A DNA stretch of 64,000 bases from Actinomyces sp. UMB0138 (GCF_002849225.1 NZ_PKMC01000001.1:997930-1061929); one strand, 5' to 3'. Positions 49,821 through 60,624 are shown, counted from the stretch's first letter. Notes: generated by a model not told the origin, from the sequence alone. Translations and numbers: made by a program.

Positions 49821-52451
49821 ATGGCTATGAAACCCGCGCTAAACCTACTGCTCGACGATCTAGAAGACAGCGGCAAGATCGCAGATCCCACCGCCGTCAT
49901 TGAAGCCTTTGCCGCCTGGGCGAAGGAGGGCGGACGCGAACTTTACCCGCACCAGCTCGACGCCGCCCTCGCCATCGCAGCTGGGGAGCACGTAATTGCC
50001 GCAACGCCTACTGGCTCGGGCAAGTCCATGATCGCCCTAGCAGCACACATGGTGGCACTGTCCAGAGGCGAACGCAGCTACTACACCGCTCCCCTGAAAG
50101 CGTTAGTCTCCGAAAAATTCTTCGATCTGGCCGGACTTTTCGGTACCGAGAACGTGGGAATGGTAACCGGTGACGTGTCCCTAAACGCGGATGCGCCCAT
50201 AATCTGCTGCACCGCCGAAATCCTTGCCAACCAGGCCCTGGCAGACGGTGCCGAGACCGACTGCGGCATAGCCATTATGGATGAATTCCACTTCTACGGC
50301 GATCACCAGCGCGGGTGGGCCTGGCAAGTGCCGCTACTCGAAATGACAAAAACCCAGATGGTGCTGATGTCAGCCACGCTAGGCAACATCGACTTCTTCA
50401 AAGAAGACCTATACAACCGCACCTCTCGCACCGTCTCAGTAATCGACAATGCCAAACGCCCTGTCCCCCTGGAATTCAACTACACGTACGAAGAAACCTC
50501 AGAGTTGATCGAAAGGCTGATGAAACAGGGCCGCTGGCCAATCTACCTGGTACATTTTGCCCAGCGCGACGCCATCGAGAGAGCGAGTGCTCTAGCGGCG
50601 ACCTCGAAAGTCTCGCGCAGCCAAAGGGACAAGGTTGCCGAAGCTATCAAAGGCTTTTCCTTCGGCGGCGGGTTCGGCAAGACCCTGAAAACGCTACTTC
50701 GCGCCGGGATCGGCGTCCATCACGCCGGGATGTTGCCCCGATACCGCCGCCTAGTAGAGCGGCTCACCCAAGAGGGACTTCTAGTTGCTATATGCGGTAC
50801 AGACACACTAGGAGTCGGCATCAACGTTCCCATCCGCACCGTAGTACTAGCCTCCCTAACCAAGTTCGACGGCAGACGCTCCCGCCACCTTTCGGCCCGC
50901 GAATTCCACCAGATCGCTGGCAGGGCAGGCAGAGCCGGATTCGACACCATTGGCTTTGTAGAAGTGCAAGCCCCCGAACACGAAATTGAAAACGCCAAAA
51001 TCAAAGCGCGCGCGCAGGCGGTAGTAAATGGCAAAAAGACGGGCGGACGAGCCAAGTTGAAGCAGGCCCCAGAAGGCTTCGTCTCCTGGACCGAGGCTAC
51101 CTTCGAGCGACTAACTCAGGCACAGCCGGAAGCCCTCTCCTCGCAGTTCACAATGACTCACTCCATGGTGCTAAACGTGCTGTCGGGCAACCGCGATGCG
51201 GCCTCTCACCTAGTGTGTCTGGCTCGCAACAACCACGACAAACCCCGCGAGCGCAACCGTCATCTGCGCACTCTCGGGCAAATCTATTCCTCACTTCGCA
51301 CCGCCGAAGTCGTGGCGTGGGAAGAAGGAAAGCTCGTGCTACAGCGCGAACTGCCAGAATCCTTCGCACTAAACCAGGCACTGTCACCTTTTGCCCTAGC
51401 CGCAGTAGAACTGCTAGATCCGGATTCGCCGACCTACGCCCTCGACGTTGTTTCGGTCGTCGAATCGATTCTGGAAGATCCGCGCCCCCTCCTCTTCGCC
51501 CAAAGGCGACTTGCACGCGATCAGGCCATGGCAGCGATGAAAGCAGAGGGCCTGGACTACGATCAGCGGATGGACGCCCTCGATGAAATATCCTGGCCCA
51601 CCCCGCTTGCAGAAGAGCTACATGGCGCTTTCTCGACCTTCCGCCAAACCAACCCCTGGGTGGCAGGAAATGAACCGTCTCCCAAATCTGTAGTCCGCGA
51701 AATGGTCGAAAACGCTGACACTTTCTCCTCACTCATCTCTCGCTACGATCTGGCTCGTTCCGAGGGCGTGATCCTGCGATATCTGTCCGACGCCTATCGC
51801 TCGCTGCACCAGATCGTTCCGCAGGATGCCCGAAACGAAGAGTTCGACGCTATTGTCACCTGGCTAGGAGACCTGGTTAGAGCGGTCGATTCCTCGTTGC
51901 TGGCTGAATGGGAGATGATGGGCAACCAGGCCGTGTCTGCCCAGCCCGAAACAGTAGGTACCGAAGTTGCTTTCGGGGCAGACGAGAACGGCAATGTTGC
52001 TTTTTCTGCCAACAAACATCCCTTCACCACCGCGATTCGCAAAGAGCTCTTCAGACGCGTTGAGTTGATGGCACGAGAGGACGTCGACGGCCTCCTGGAT
52101 TTGCAGGATCCAGGGTGGGATGAAGACCGGTGGAATAACGTTTTAGATCGTTACTACAACGAGTACGACTGGATTGGCACCGATCAGGATGCTCGTTCGG
52201 CTGGACTATTCAAAGTCATCTCCGCCCCCACCGAGGCTGACCTAGCAACAATTGGGATAGATCTGGACTCCCCTCTAGCAGGACGGGCATTGGAAGGACG
52301 CATCTGGCTGGCGCGGCAAACCATTTTGGATCCCGAGGGCGACCTACCGTGGCGGATTTGGGCCCTTGCTGATCTCGATGCCTCTGATGAGGCCGCATTA
52401 GCCGGTAAGCGGCGGGCCGTGGTGCACACTATTTCCGTGAGCGCCGACTGA
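49821..52451 (+). CDS. Large Ski2-like DEAD/DEAH helicase (DUF3516 type)
   Basis: 876 residues. Helicase domains: motif Q/Walker A AATPTGSGKSMIALAAH (about 60-76), Walker B IMDEFHFYGDHQRGWAW (about 152-168), SAT motif LMSATLGNIDFF, and motif VI FHQIAGRAGRAGFD near 375. The C-terminal half, from about 450, corresponds to the DUF3516 domain found in actinobacterial RNA helicases. Probably an RNA helicase of the Mtr4/Ski2 group used in RNA processing or decay. In an operon with the nucleoside hydrolase. Confidence 0.92.
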   Translation: MAMKPALNLLLDDLEDSGKIADPTAVIEAFAAWAKEGGRELYPHQLDAALAIAAGEHVIAATPTGSGKSMIALAAHMVALSRGERSYYTAPLKALVSEKFFDLAGLFGTENVGMVTGDVSLNADAPIICCTAEILANQALADGAETDCGIAIMDEFHFYGDHQRGWAWQVPLLEMTKTQMVLMSATLGNIDFFKEDLYNRTSRTVSVIDNAKRPVPLEFNYTYEETSELIERLMKQGRWPIYLVHFAQRDAIERASALAATSKVSRSQRDKVAEAIKGFSFGGGFGKTLKTLLRAGIGVHHAGMLPRYRRLVERLTQEGLLVAICGTDTLGVGINVPIRTVVLASLTKFDGRRSRHLSAREFHQIAGRAGRAGFDTIGFVEVQAPEHEIENAKIKARAQAVVNGKKTGGRAKLKQAPEGFVSWTEATFERLTQAQPEALSSQFTMTHSMVLNVLSGNRDAASHLVCLARNNHDKPRERNRHLRTLGQIYSSLRTAEVVAWEEGKLVLQRELPESFALNQALSPFALAAVELLDPDSPTYALDVVSVVESILEDPRPLLFAQRRLARDQAMAAMKAEGLDYDQRMDALDEISWPTPLAEELHGAFSTFRQTNPWVAGNEPSPKSVVREMVENADTFSSLISRYDLARSEGVILRYLSDAYRSLHQIVPQDARNEEFDAIVTWLGDLVRAVDSSLLAEWEMMGNQAVSAQPETVGTEVAFGADENGNVAFSANKHPFTTAIRKELFRRVELMAREDVDGLLDLQDPGWDEDRWNNVLDRYYNEYDWIGTDQDARSAGLFKVISAPTEADLATIGIDLDSPLAGRALEGRIWLARQTILDPEGDLPWRIWALADLDASDEAALAGKRRAVVHTISVSAD

Positions 52452-52469
52452 AATCAGTATGATTGAAGT

Positions 52470-53228
52470 ATGTCTGAGACAAAGCTAACTGTGGAAGATC
52501 TAAAGAAGTCTATTTCGACGATCAGGCGGCGGATTGATGACGCTGCTGAAAAGGCGGGCCGAAACGGCTCCGAGGTAGATCTAGAACTAGCCATAAAAAC
52601 GCAGACTCCGGCAACTTGCGCAGCAGCCGCAGTAGCCCTGCACGAACTGTCACTGCCCGTATTGCTCGGGCAAAATAAGGTGCAAGAGGCACAGGCTACT
52701 TTTGATGCCATTAGCGCCACGATGGTCGAATCAAAGGTGAACATGATTGGCAACCTGCAATCGAACAAGTTGAATAACGCCCTGGGTTGCGTCACCGGTA
52801 TCGAAACCATCGATCGGGGCAAACTAATCAATAAGATTTCCGAACGGGTCCGACCAGGCGGACGCTTTGCTGATAGGTTCCCCGAGGGATTCGACGTGTG
52901 GGTACAGGTAAATACCTCCGGCGAGGAAACCAAGTCCGGGTGTAAGCCTGAAGAGGCCGTCGAGCTGGCGTACGCTGCCGCAGCTGCTGAAGGGCTAAAC
53001 CTGCGCGGCTTCATGACGATCGGGGCTCATACAAGCGAGGAAGCGAAGATTGTTGCGTCCTTCGAGGCTTTGCGCGAAATTCGCGACACCGTCCTCGCCT
53101 CCGGTGAAGAAGGCACCGCGCAAGCAAAAGATCTGTCTATGGGAATGACGCAGGATCTTGAAATTGCCGTGGCACACGGAGCCACACGGGTGCGCGTCGG
53201 CACAGCAGTCTTCGGCAAGCGAGACTAG
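52470..53228 (+). CDS. yggS: YggS-family PLP homeostasis protein
   Basis: 252 residues with the alanine racemase-like barrel of YggS. The PLP Lys is Lys43 in LAIKTQTPAT; MIGNLQSNKLNNAL and the serine/Gly-rich LSMGMTQDLEIAVAHGATRV are the cofactor-binding signatures. These proteins buffer pyridoxal phosphate. The usual LGENxVQE motif reads LGQNKVQE here. It starts 18 bases after the helicase gene and could share its transcript. Confidence 0.92.
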   Translation: MSETKLTVEDLKKSISTIRRRIDDAAEKAGRNGSEVDLELAIKTQTPATCAAAAVALHELSLPVLLGQNKVQEAQATFDAISATMVESKVNMIGNLQSNKLNNALGCVTGIETIDRGKLINKISERVRPGGRFADRFPEGFDVWVQVNTSGEETKSGCKPEEAVELAYAAAAAEGLNLRGFMTIGAHTSEEAKIVASFEALREIRDTVLASGEEGTAQAKDLSMGMTQDLEIAVAHGATRVRVGTAVFGKRD

Positions 53229-53231
53229 TGA

Positions 53232-53264
53232 TTAGGGGGTGGATTTTCCCACCCCCTAAAGTTT
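53232..53264. terminator. Shared terminator of yggS and ilvD
   Basis: An 11-bp perfect stem (TTAGGGGGTGG with CCACCCCCTAA, loop ATTTTC) between convergent genes, followed by AGTTTTATAG on the plus strand; the minus side lacks a clear T-run. Confidence 0.85.
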
Positions 53265-55133
53265 TATAGCACCCTCGAGATGTCGCGGCTCGCCCCCTGT
53301 GATGCTGAGCTGGCGGTTGCAGCGTATAGCTGAAGTGCGGCCGATATTTTCCGGTCGCGGGCTAGCGGCGTCCATGGTTTTTCTCGCTGCTCCATTTTTT
53401 GCCGTCTGCGTTCCAGCTCTTCTTCGTCTACTTTCAGGGTTAGCTCTTCCGTGTTCACGTCGATCACGATGCGGTCGCCGTCCTCGATCAGGCCAATAAG
53501 TCCGCCATCGGCTGCTTCCGGCGAGATGTGCCCGATGGAAATCCCTGAGGTTCCGCCCGAGAAGCGCCCGTCAGTGATCAGCGCGCACTTCTTGCCCAGC
53601 CCGCGTCCTTTCAGGAACGAGGTCGGATACAACATTTCTTGCATTCCGGGGCCTCCTGAGGGGCCTTCGTAGCGTATTACTACGACGTGGCCGGCATGTA
53701 CTGTTTTGTCTAGGATCTTTTGGATGGCTTCCTCTTGAGACTCCATTACGATGGCTTCCCCTTCGAAATGGAAGAGTTCCGGATCAATGCCGGCAGCCTT
53801 CACGATCGCCCCTTCTGGCGCGAGGTTGCCTCGGAGCACTGTCAGCCCACCATTCTTCGTGTAGGCGTTTGTGACTGCTCTGATGCATCCATTTTCAGAA
53901 TCGGTGTCCAACTGTTTCCACTGATTGGTGGTCGAGAAAGGAACGGTGGTGCGCACTCCGCCGGGAGCGGCACTGAATAGTTCTTTTGCTTCCTCGCTGG
54001 CGTCTGCGCCGCGCACATCCCACTTCCGCAGCCATGAATCCAAGCTGTCGGAATGGACAGTGTGAACGGTATGGCGCAGTAGCCCCGCCCGGTCTAGTTC
54101 TCCCAAGATTGCCGGGACGCCTCCTGCCCGGTGCACGTCCTCCATGTGGTAGTCAACGTGGTTCGGAGCCACCTTTGCCAGACACGGTACTGTCCTACCC
54201 AGCGTTGCAATGTCCTCGAGGTCGAAGTCTGTGCCCGCCTCTCGGGCTACAAGCCAACAGGTGCAAGACAGTGTTCGAAGAACCGCCCATAGCCATGTCC
54301 AAGCTCATCGCGTTGAAGAACGCATCTCTGGAGGCGATAGAACGCGGCAACACGGATTCGTCCTCGCCCTCGTAGTAGCGGTTTGCCAATTCCACAATGA
54401 GGTTTCCGGCCTTTTCAAACAGAGTTTTCCTAAAGGCGTGGGTAGCTAGTGTGGAGCCATTTCCAGGCAGAGACAGCCCCAGTGCCTCCGTCAGACAGTT
54501 CATGGAATTGGCAGTAAACATTCCGGAACATGACCCGCAGGTAGGACAGGCAAGCTTTTCAACCCGCAGCAGGGTGTCATCGTCAAGCACGTCGTCTGCG
54601 GTAGCAGCCATTACAGTGATCAAGCTGCCTTTACCGGTGTGGGTTGTCCCTACAATCGCTTCGGGAGGAATGTTCTTCCCCGCTTCCATTGGCCCACCAG
54701 AGACAAAGATTGTGGGAATGTTCAGTCGCATCGCAGCTAGCAGCATTCCCGGCGTTATTTTGTCGCAATTCGAGATACAAACTAGGGCATCTGCACAGTG
54801 CGCATTAACCATGAATTCGACAGAATCAGCGATCAATTCGCGCGACGGGAGCGAGTACAGCATTCCGGTATGACCCATGGCAATACCATCGTCGATCGCG
54901 ATCGTATTAAATTCCTTTGCTACTCCCCCAGCGGCTGCCACGGATTTTGCTACCAACTGGCCCATATCTTTTAGATGAACGTGTCCGGGAACAAACTGCG
55001 TAAAGGAATTTGCGATGGCAATAATCGGTTTTCCAAAATCTTCGTCCGTCATGCCTGTTGCTCGCCATAGCGAACGAGCTCCTGCCATATTCCGACCGTG
55101 CGTGGAAGTTCGCGAACGAAGTGGGTATGCCAT
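53264..55133 (-). pseudogene. ilvD: Dihydroxy-acid dehydratase gene with a frameshift
   Basis: IlvD makes 2-keto acids of valine and isoleucine with an Fe-S cluster. The frame from the ATG at 55133 (AGGAG upstream) reads as normal IlvD up to about 54250 ([50 protein letters not shown]), then loses sense and stops at 54195. The rest ([34 protein letters not shown]) is open in another frame down to 53264. Removing one base near 54248 (an extra A between the codons for Cys and Ala) restores [16 protein letters not shown]. The rest of the gene looks intact, so it is either a very recent mutation or a sequencing error. Confidence 0.9.
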
Positions 55134-55316
55134 GTCCTCTCCTTTTCCGTTATTTTTCAACTAGTTTAGGGAGCTTCAAATGAAAGGGCATTTTTAGGCC
55201 AGTTAGTGAACACTTCGGCTATTTTGGAAGGAATATCGCAAATTATTCCTTTGGAAATATGCCTCTCGCGGCGTATTAATGATGCCTTTTAGACTATTGC
55301 GTATACATTTAGGTAC

Positions 55317-56915
55317 ATGGAGCGCACACGGATAGCTATATACGACACCACCCTTCGCGATGGTGCCCAACAGGAAGGTATCTCCCTTTCTGTCGCAGAT
55401 AAGCTTCGCATTGTGAAGGCACTCGACAAGATTGGGATCGCTTATGTCGAGGGCGGATGGCCCGGAATGGGCCCCAAGGATAGCGAGTTTTTTACCAAAG
55501 CGGGTGAATTATCACTCGTAAACGCCCAGCTTTGCGCTTTTGGCGCTACCGCCAAACCGCACGTTCCGGCTGCTAGCGATCCGCAGGTAGCGGCGCTTGC
55601 CGGGTGCTGCGCTCCCCAGGTGACGTTGGTGGCGAAGGCTGACGAGACACATGTGCAAAAAGCTCTTCACACAGATCTTTCCGAAAATTTGCGGATGGTG
55701 GCTGACACGGTTGCCTTTCTTTGCAGTCAAGGCAAACAGGTAATGGTTGACCTGGAGCATTGTTTTGATTCCCTGCACCGTAGCGACTACGCCCTCAGGG
55801 TTGCCGATACTGCTCTTAGAAATGGCGCTCACACAGTCATTGCGTGCGACACCAATGGAGGTACCCTGCCGGGGCAAATCTTCGCCCACACCAAGGCGCT
55901 AGTGGAACGCTTCGGCGATGCGGTTGGAATTCATGCTCATAACGATTCTGGCTGCGCAAATGCGAACGCGGTGGTGGCTGTCGAGGCCGGAGCAAGGCAG
56001 GTGCAGGTAACCGCCAATGGGTATGGCGAACGAACGGGAAATTCAAACTTATTCACCACCATTGCGAACCTAGAGTTGAAGATGGGATGCAAGACCCTTG
56101 CTGACCCTACAAGGCTCGCGGACCTGACTCATCTCTCGCATCGCATTTCGGAGATCACCAATATTTCTCCTTTCGCGCGCGACCCCTACGTGGGGGCTTC
56201 AGCGTTCGCTCACAAGGGTGGTCTACACGCTTCGGCAATGAAGGTTGATCCCGCCCTCTACCAGCACGTTAATCCGGAACAGGTCGGTAATAGTAGAAGG
56301 ATGCTGGTCTCTGAAATGTCTGGACGGGCACTAGTCGAGATGAAGGCTGCCGAACTGGGAATCCCTGCTACGGACCCGACCTTGCTCAGAAAAGTTACGA
56401 ACGCTGTCAAGGAACGTGAAGCCCGCGGATACACCTACGATGCCGCCGACGCCTCCTTTGCACTTCTCGTGCGGTATTTGCAGGGAAACCTCCCCCACTA
56501 TTTCGAGGTCGAATCTTGGCATGCGCAGGTGCTGGCACTTGCTCCCAATACCGCTACCCCGGGAGGCAGAACGCGCGCTAAAGCGGAAGTCTCATTGACT
56601 GCTGGTGGCGCGCAGGTGATTCGTAGTTGCGCCGGAAATGGCCCGGTAAACGCGCTTGATCATGCTTTTTCGGGGGCACTAGCCCAGTTCTACCCCACGG
56701 TGCAAAAGCTAAAACTCATTGACTTTAAGGTCCGCATCTTAGATGAGGACCATGGCTCGGATGCCACCGTACGCGTGTTACTGGAAGCCGCGGGCCCCAC
56801 GGGAACTTGGACCACTGTTGGTGTGGGTACCGACTTGATCGAAGCCTCGTGGGAAGCCCTAGCAGATTCCTATATTTACGGCCTTCTTGAGGAAGGTATT
56901 AGCCCCTTAGAATAG
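55317..56915 (+). CDS. cimA: (R)-citramalate synthase
   Basis: 532 residues. Joins pyruvate and acetyl-CoA to citramalate. HMGL-like barrel: IYDTTLRDGAQQEGISLS (8-25), IACDTNGGTLPG, GIHAHNDSGCANANAVVAVE and the NGYGERTGNSNL site. The part from about 400 is the regulatory LeuA-dimer domain (EVSLTAGGAQVIRSCAGN, ending IYGLLEEG), where isoleucine inhibits. The family is CimA and not IPMS, because the region EGGWPGMGPKDSEFF is the CimA form. Divergent from ilvD. Confidence 0.94.
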   Translation: MERTRIAIYDTTLRDGAQQEGISLSVADKLRIVKALDKIGIAYVEGGWPGMGPKDSEFFTKAGELSLVNAQLCAFGATAKPHVPAASDPQVAALAGCCAPQVTLVAKADETHVQKALHTDLSENLRMVADTVAFLCSQGKQVMVDLEHCFDSLHRSDYALRVADTALRNGAHTVIACDTNGGTLPGQIFAHTKALVERFGDAVGIHAHNDSGCANANAVVAVEAGARQVQVTANGYGERTGNSNLFTTIANLELKMGCKTLADPTRLADLTHLSHRISEITNISPFARDPYVGASAFAHKGGLHASAMKVDPALYQHVNPEQVGNSRRMLVSEMSGRALVEMKAAELGIPATDPTLLRKVTNAVKEREARGYTYDAADASFALLVRYLQGNLPHYFEVESWHAQVLALAPNTATPGGRTRAKAEVSLTAGGAQVIRSCAGNGPVNALDHAFSGALAQFYPTVQKLKLIDFKVRILDEDHGSDATVRVLLEAAGPTGTWTTVGVGTDLIEASWEALADSYIYGLLEEGISPLE

Positions 56916-58106
56916 CCGCTCACTAGCTATCTCGGCGCCCTGTGCGAGTGCCTCTAGCTTTGCCCATGCGATCTGGGAATGCACCCTCCCTCCCAGGCCG
57001 CAGTCGGTGGAAGCGATTACGTTTTCTGGGCCTACGACCTCGGCAAAACGAATGATGCGTTCTGCGACAAGCTCCGGATGTTCCACCACGTTGGTCGAAT
57101 GGCAGACTACCCCGGGCACAATCTTTCGGCCGGCTGGAAGCTGGTATTTCTTCCAAATTTTCCATTCGTGGGCATGTCTGGGCGAAGATCCTTCAAAACT
57201 GAACTGCCCGGCATTTACCTGCAGGCACTGCTCAATGATTGCTTCGAACGGAATGTCTGTCGTATGTGGTCCGTGCCAAGAACCCCAACAGATGTGCAGT
57301 CGCACCTGCTCCGGAGCGATCCCGGAGATCGCCTTATTAATGGCATCGATTCGAATCTGCAACCATTTTTGGTAGTCGGCAATGGTGGGTTCCGGATTGA
57401 TCTGGTCCCAGGACTCAGCCAAATCTGGGGCATCGAGTTGAACGGTAAGTCCGGCCTCGGCAATGGCTTTGTATTCCTCGGCCATCACATCGGCGCAAGC
57501 TTCTACGACGTCAGCATCGGTGGCATAGTATTCGTTCTTGATTCGGGCCGCAGATCCCGGCGAAAGTGCTGCAATAAATCCTTTTGCAATTCCGTTATCC
57601 TTCATGGCTTTGGTGAGCAAGTCGATATCAGCACCTACCTGCTCGCCGGCGGTGTAGGTTAGCGGTCCGGTAATTTTCGGATTTCCAACCGAGGCTCTTC
57701 CCCCGAGGATGCCGGAATTAGGATCCTCGTATGCATCGCGGAATTTTGCGCGGTCACGCCGGTCAGGAAACGAGGTTAGTCGAATCTTTCCGGGTTCAGA
57801 ACGCACAATGTCTTGGGCTGCCCACCGGTCTTCGTTGGTCATGGTTAGCCCACCCATGCGGGAGAACGAGTAATTCCACCAGGCGCCGTAGTCAACCGCA
57901 CCGGAAGTGATGTGCCCGTACTCGCCCTCGTTGACGATGTCGATCCCGATGTCTTTCTGGCGGCGAACCACGTCCTGCACGGAATCGGTAAGGATCTGCG
58001 CAAACTCGGTTTCGGAGATTCTTCCTTCCGAACGCCTCTTGTTCGCATCCAATAGTTCCGAAGTACGTGGCAGTGAACCAACGTGAGTGGTTTCTATTTT
58101 GGTCAT
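56907..58106 (-). CDS. MetE C-terminal-domain-like methyltransferase
   Basis: 399 residues resembling only the C-terminal half of cobalamin-independent methionine synthase. HVGSLPRTSELLDANKRR at the start, then the zinc ligand region HICWGSWHGPHTTDI, ending with ASTDCGLGGRVHSQIAWAKL. Such stand-alone proteins (YxjG/MetE-like) use methylcobalamin, methyl-folate or other methyl donors, and some have different substrates. It overlaps the cimA stop by 9 bases on the other strand and lies 11 bases after ilvE, so it belongs to the ilvE transcript. Confidence 0.9.
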   Translation of the reverse strand: MTKIETTHVGSLPRTSELLDANKRRSEGRISETEFAQILTDSVQDVVRRQKDIGIDIVNEGEYGHITSGAVDYGAWWNYSFSRMGGLTMTNEDRWAAQDIVRSEPGKIRLTSFPDRRDRAKFRDAYEDPNSGILGGRASVGNPKITGPLTYTAGEQVGADIDLLTKAMKDNGIAKGFIAALSPGSAARIKNEYYATDADVVEACADVMAEEYKAIAEAGLTVQLDAPDLAESWDQINPEPTIADYQKWLQIRIDAINKAISGIAPEQVRLHICWGSWHGPHTTDIPFEAIIEQCLQVNAGQFSFEGSSPRHAHEWKIWKKYQLPAGRKIVPGVVCHSTNVVEHPELVAERIIRFAEVVGPENVIASTDCGLGGRVHSQIAWAKLEALAQGAEIASERLF

Positions 58107-58117
58107 TGTTTTCTTTG

Positions 58118-59260
58118 CTAGTCAGAGATCTTGTAGGTCCAGTTGTATGGGTCTTCGCTGAGCCCGTTCTGGATGTCTGTGAGTTGCTTGCGCAGGGCGA
58201 CCGTCTTGGCACCAACCGGTAGTTCAACTTCGAAGTCGTCACTCCCTAGTTTTGTGATGGGGGTGACTACGGCTGCGGTGCCGCAGGCGAATACCTCGGT
58301 TACCGCCCCGCTCTTGATGTCCTCCAGAAGCCTGCTTAGCGCTATGTCTTCTTCGCGGACTTCTGTGCCTCCCTCTCGGAGCAGTCGGCAGATTGCGCTC
58401 CTGGTGTTTCCCTCTAAGATCACGCCGCTCAGCCTGGGGGTAGCAACAGTTCCGTCGGCACGCACCACGAAGACGTTCATTCCGCCGAGCTCTTCCAAGT
58501 AGGTCTGCGTCGTATCCAGGAAGCATACCTGCGCGTAACCTTTTTTAGCCGCTAGATTTTGCGGCAGTAGAGATGCGGCGTAGTTGCCTCCGCACTTGGC
58601 CATTCCCGTGCCGCCGGGGCCTGCCCTGTGGTATTTGCGGTCTACCCAAATACTCACGCCTTCTGCCCCACCTTTGAAGTAACTTCCCGAGGGCGAAGCT
58701 ATCAGATAGAAGGTCACATTATTCGCCGAGTGCACTCCCAGGAATGCTTCTGTGGCGATCATAAAGGGACGCAGGTACAGCGAAGTACCTTCGGCCTGTG
58801 GCACCCACCGTTTGTCAGCACGCACGAGGTCGACGACTGCGCGCACGAAGTCTTCCACAGGCAGTTCGGGCAAGGCGAGGCGGCGGGCGGAAGCGTTAAA
58901 GCGGGCCGCGTTGTAGCGCGGCCTGAAGGTCCATACCGACCCGTCTGCGTGGCGGTATGCCTTCAATCCTTCAAATACTTCTTGCCCGTAGTGCAGTACG
59001 GCCGCAGCCGGTGACAGCGAGATAGGCCCGAATGGCTCGATCCGGTAATTGTGCCAGCCTTCTTGACTATTCCAATCTGCTACAGCCATGTAGTCGGTGA
59101 AATCTCGGCCGAAGTCGAGCGTGGACATGATGCGCTCGTATTCGTCTTTGTCAGCAGGTTTCGGATGTGGATGGACTGGGAACTTACCAGCTAACGCATC
59201 GGCTGCGGGTAGTGGTTCGGATCCTTGTTTTTCCAGCTCTGTGGGAGTATGTGTGGCCAT
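58118..59260 (-). CDS. ilvE: Branched-chain amino acid aminotransferase
   Basis: 380 residues, fold-type IV. Family markers: FGPISLSPAAAVLHYGQEVF, GLKAYRHADGSVWTFRPRYN, the PLP Lys in GGTGMAKCGGNYAASLLPQN, and VFACGTAAVVTPITKLGSDD. It makes valine, leucine and isoleucine from their keto acids, the last step of the pathway held in this region. Confidence 0.96.
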   Translation of the reverse strand: MATHTPTELEKQGSEPLPAADALAGKFPVHPHPKPADKDEYERIMSTLDFGRDFTDYMAVADWNSQEGWHNYRIEPFGPISLSPAAAVLHYGQEVFEGLKAYRHADGSVWTFRPRYNAARFNASARRLALPELPVEDFVRAVVDLVRADKRWVPQAEGTSLYLRPFMIATEAFLGVHSANNVTFYLIASPSGSYFKGGAEGVSIWVDRKYHRAGPGGTGMAKCGGNYAASLLPQNLAAKKGYAQVCFLDTTQTYLEELGGMNVFVVRADGTVATPRLSGVILEGNTRSAICRLLREGGTEVREEDIALSRLLEDIKSGAVTEVFACGTAAVVTPITKLGSDDFEVELPVGAKTVALRKQLTDIQNGLSEDPYNWTYKISD

Positions 59261-59313
59261 CGGTCCCTTCCTTTTTACTAATACCCTATAAAGTTTTGCT
59301 TTTACTTTTTCTT

Positions 59314-60360
59314 TTAATCGGCAGTGCTCTTTAGCGCAGCGGCAATATCAGAACCAATTTCTGCAGTAGTTCGCGCAGAAGCTCCGCTAGCCACATCGGC
59401 CTGCACTGCCTTGGTTACTCGCCTGGATTCATTATCAAATCCTTGATGGGCAAGCAGAAGCGCAATCGATAAAATAGCGGCTCGTGGGTCTGCTTTTTGC
59501 TGGCCGGCAATGTCTGGCGCGGAGCCGTGCACCGGTTCAAACATCGAGGGCGCAGTTCCCTCAACGTTGATGTTTGCTGAGGCAGCCAATCCGATGCCTC
59601 CGGTAATAGCACCAGCCTCGTCAGTCAAGATGTCTCCGAACAGATTATCGGTGCAGATCACGTCGAAGCGTTCGGGATCTGTTAGTAGATAAATAGTCGC
59701 CGCGTCGACGTGGCAGTAATCGACTTCGACCTGCGGATATTCTGCGGCTACTTCACTAACTACGCGAGACCACAAGCTCCCTGCGTTTACGAGCACATTT
59801 TTCTTATGGACCAGCGTGACTTTCTTTCGCCTGCGCATTGCTTGTGCGAATGCGTAGCGGACTACGCGATTTACTCCGTAGGCAGTGTTGACAGATACTT
59901 CGGTAGCGATTTCTTGATCTGTGCCAGCCCGAAGCACACCGCCATTACCGCAATAGAGGCCCTCTGTCCCCTCTCGAACTACAACAAAATCAATATTGTT
60001 CTTCGCCTGCAACACGCCTTTTACGCCGGGATAGCTTCGCGCCGGACGAAGATTGACACTATGGTCGAGGGCGAATCGTAGCTTCAGGAGCAACCCGCGC
60101 TCTAGGACGCCAGCGGGCACGGATGGATCGCCAATGGCGCCGAGGAAAATCGCGTCGTTTGCCCGTATCTTCTCTAGAGTTTCCTCCGAGAGCACTTCCC
60201 CACTCTTGTGATAGTGCGCTGCACCCAAAGAAAACACATGCGTCTGAATTGTGGCAATCTCGGGTGGCAACGCCGCCCGCAACACCTTCAGTCCTTCAGC
60301 CACCACTTCAGGACCGATCCCGTCGCCAGGAATTACCGCTAGGTCGATTTGCTTTGACAT
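59314..60360 (-). CDS. leuB: 3-isopropylmalate dehydrogenase
   Basis: 348 residues from [20 protein letters not shown]; the frame reaches 60399, but the extra 13 residues are atypical. Oxidative decarboxylation of isopropylmalate (and of 3-methylmalate in the citramalate route). Motifs: [51 protein letters not shown] and [15 protein letters not shown]. Leftward with ilvE and the MetE-like gene. Confidence 0.96.
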   Translation of the reverse strand: MSKQIDLAVIPGDGIGPEVVAEGLKVLRAALPPEIATIQTHVFSLGAAHYHKSGEVLSEETLEKIRANDAIFLGAIGDPSVPAGVLERGLLLKLRFALDHSVNLRPARSYPGVKGVLQAKNNIDFVVVREGTEGLYCGNGGVLRAGTDQEIATEVSVNTAYGVNRVVRYAFAQAMRRRKKVTLVHKKNVLVNAGSLWSRVVSEVAAEYPQVEVDYCHVDAATIYLLTDPERFDVICTDNLFGDILTDEAGAITGGIGLAASANINVEGTAPSMFEPVHGSAPDIAGQQKADPRAAILSIALLLAHQGFDNESRRVTKAVQADVASGASARTTAEIGSDIAAALKSTAD

Positions 60361-60400
60361 GCAACAACTGTACGGACATTTCATTTCTTGGAACCGCATA

Positions 60401-60474
60401 CGTCACGATTTGGGACGCTCGCATTAAAGAAAAGCAAGCCACCGGGGCGCCCAATTTTCATACCGTCACGATTT
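60401..60474 (+). repeat. Direct repeat CGTCACGATTT in the leuB/transporter gap
   Basis: The same 11 bases, each preceded by ATAC with one extra base in the second copy, occur at 60401-60411 and 60464-60474. They lie between divergent leuB (start 60360) and the AspT/YidE-type gene (start 60625). A shorter copy, CGTCACGAT, lies at 63753-63761, about 45 bases upstream of the thrE-like ATG. This suggests a shared regulatory site. Confidence 0.5.
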
Positions 60475-60624
60475 ATCGCACACGCCACTGCCCTAATATC
60501 TGAGTCGTCGCCGCTGCAGGCCTATTCCTCTAACAGCAAACCGCCTGGCAGGGAGCAATTCCAGAAGTAGATTAGAAGGAAATGCAATAGTGAGCCAAGA
60601 TACATTCTGGAAAGGTAAGGTTTC

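Noticed and set aside
53264-54172. Second part of ilvD as a separate gene starting MAPNHVDYH.
   Set aside because: It lacks a ribosome site and is the continuation of IlvD in another frame; the join is restored by removing one base.
60361-60624. Small gene in the leuB/transporter gap (open frame 60388-60570).
   Set aside because: No ribosome site, unusual composition, and the segment holds the direct repeats and promoter regions; treated as regulatory.
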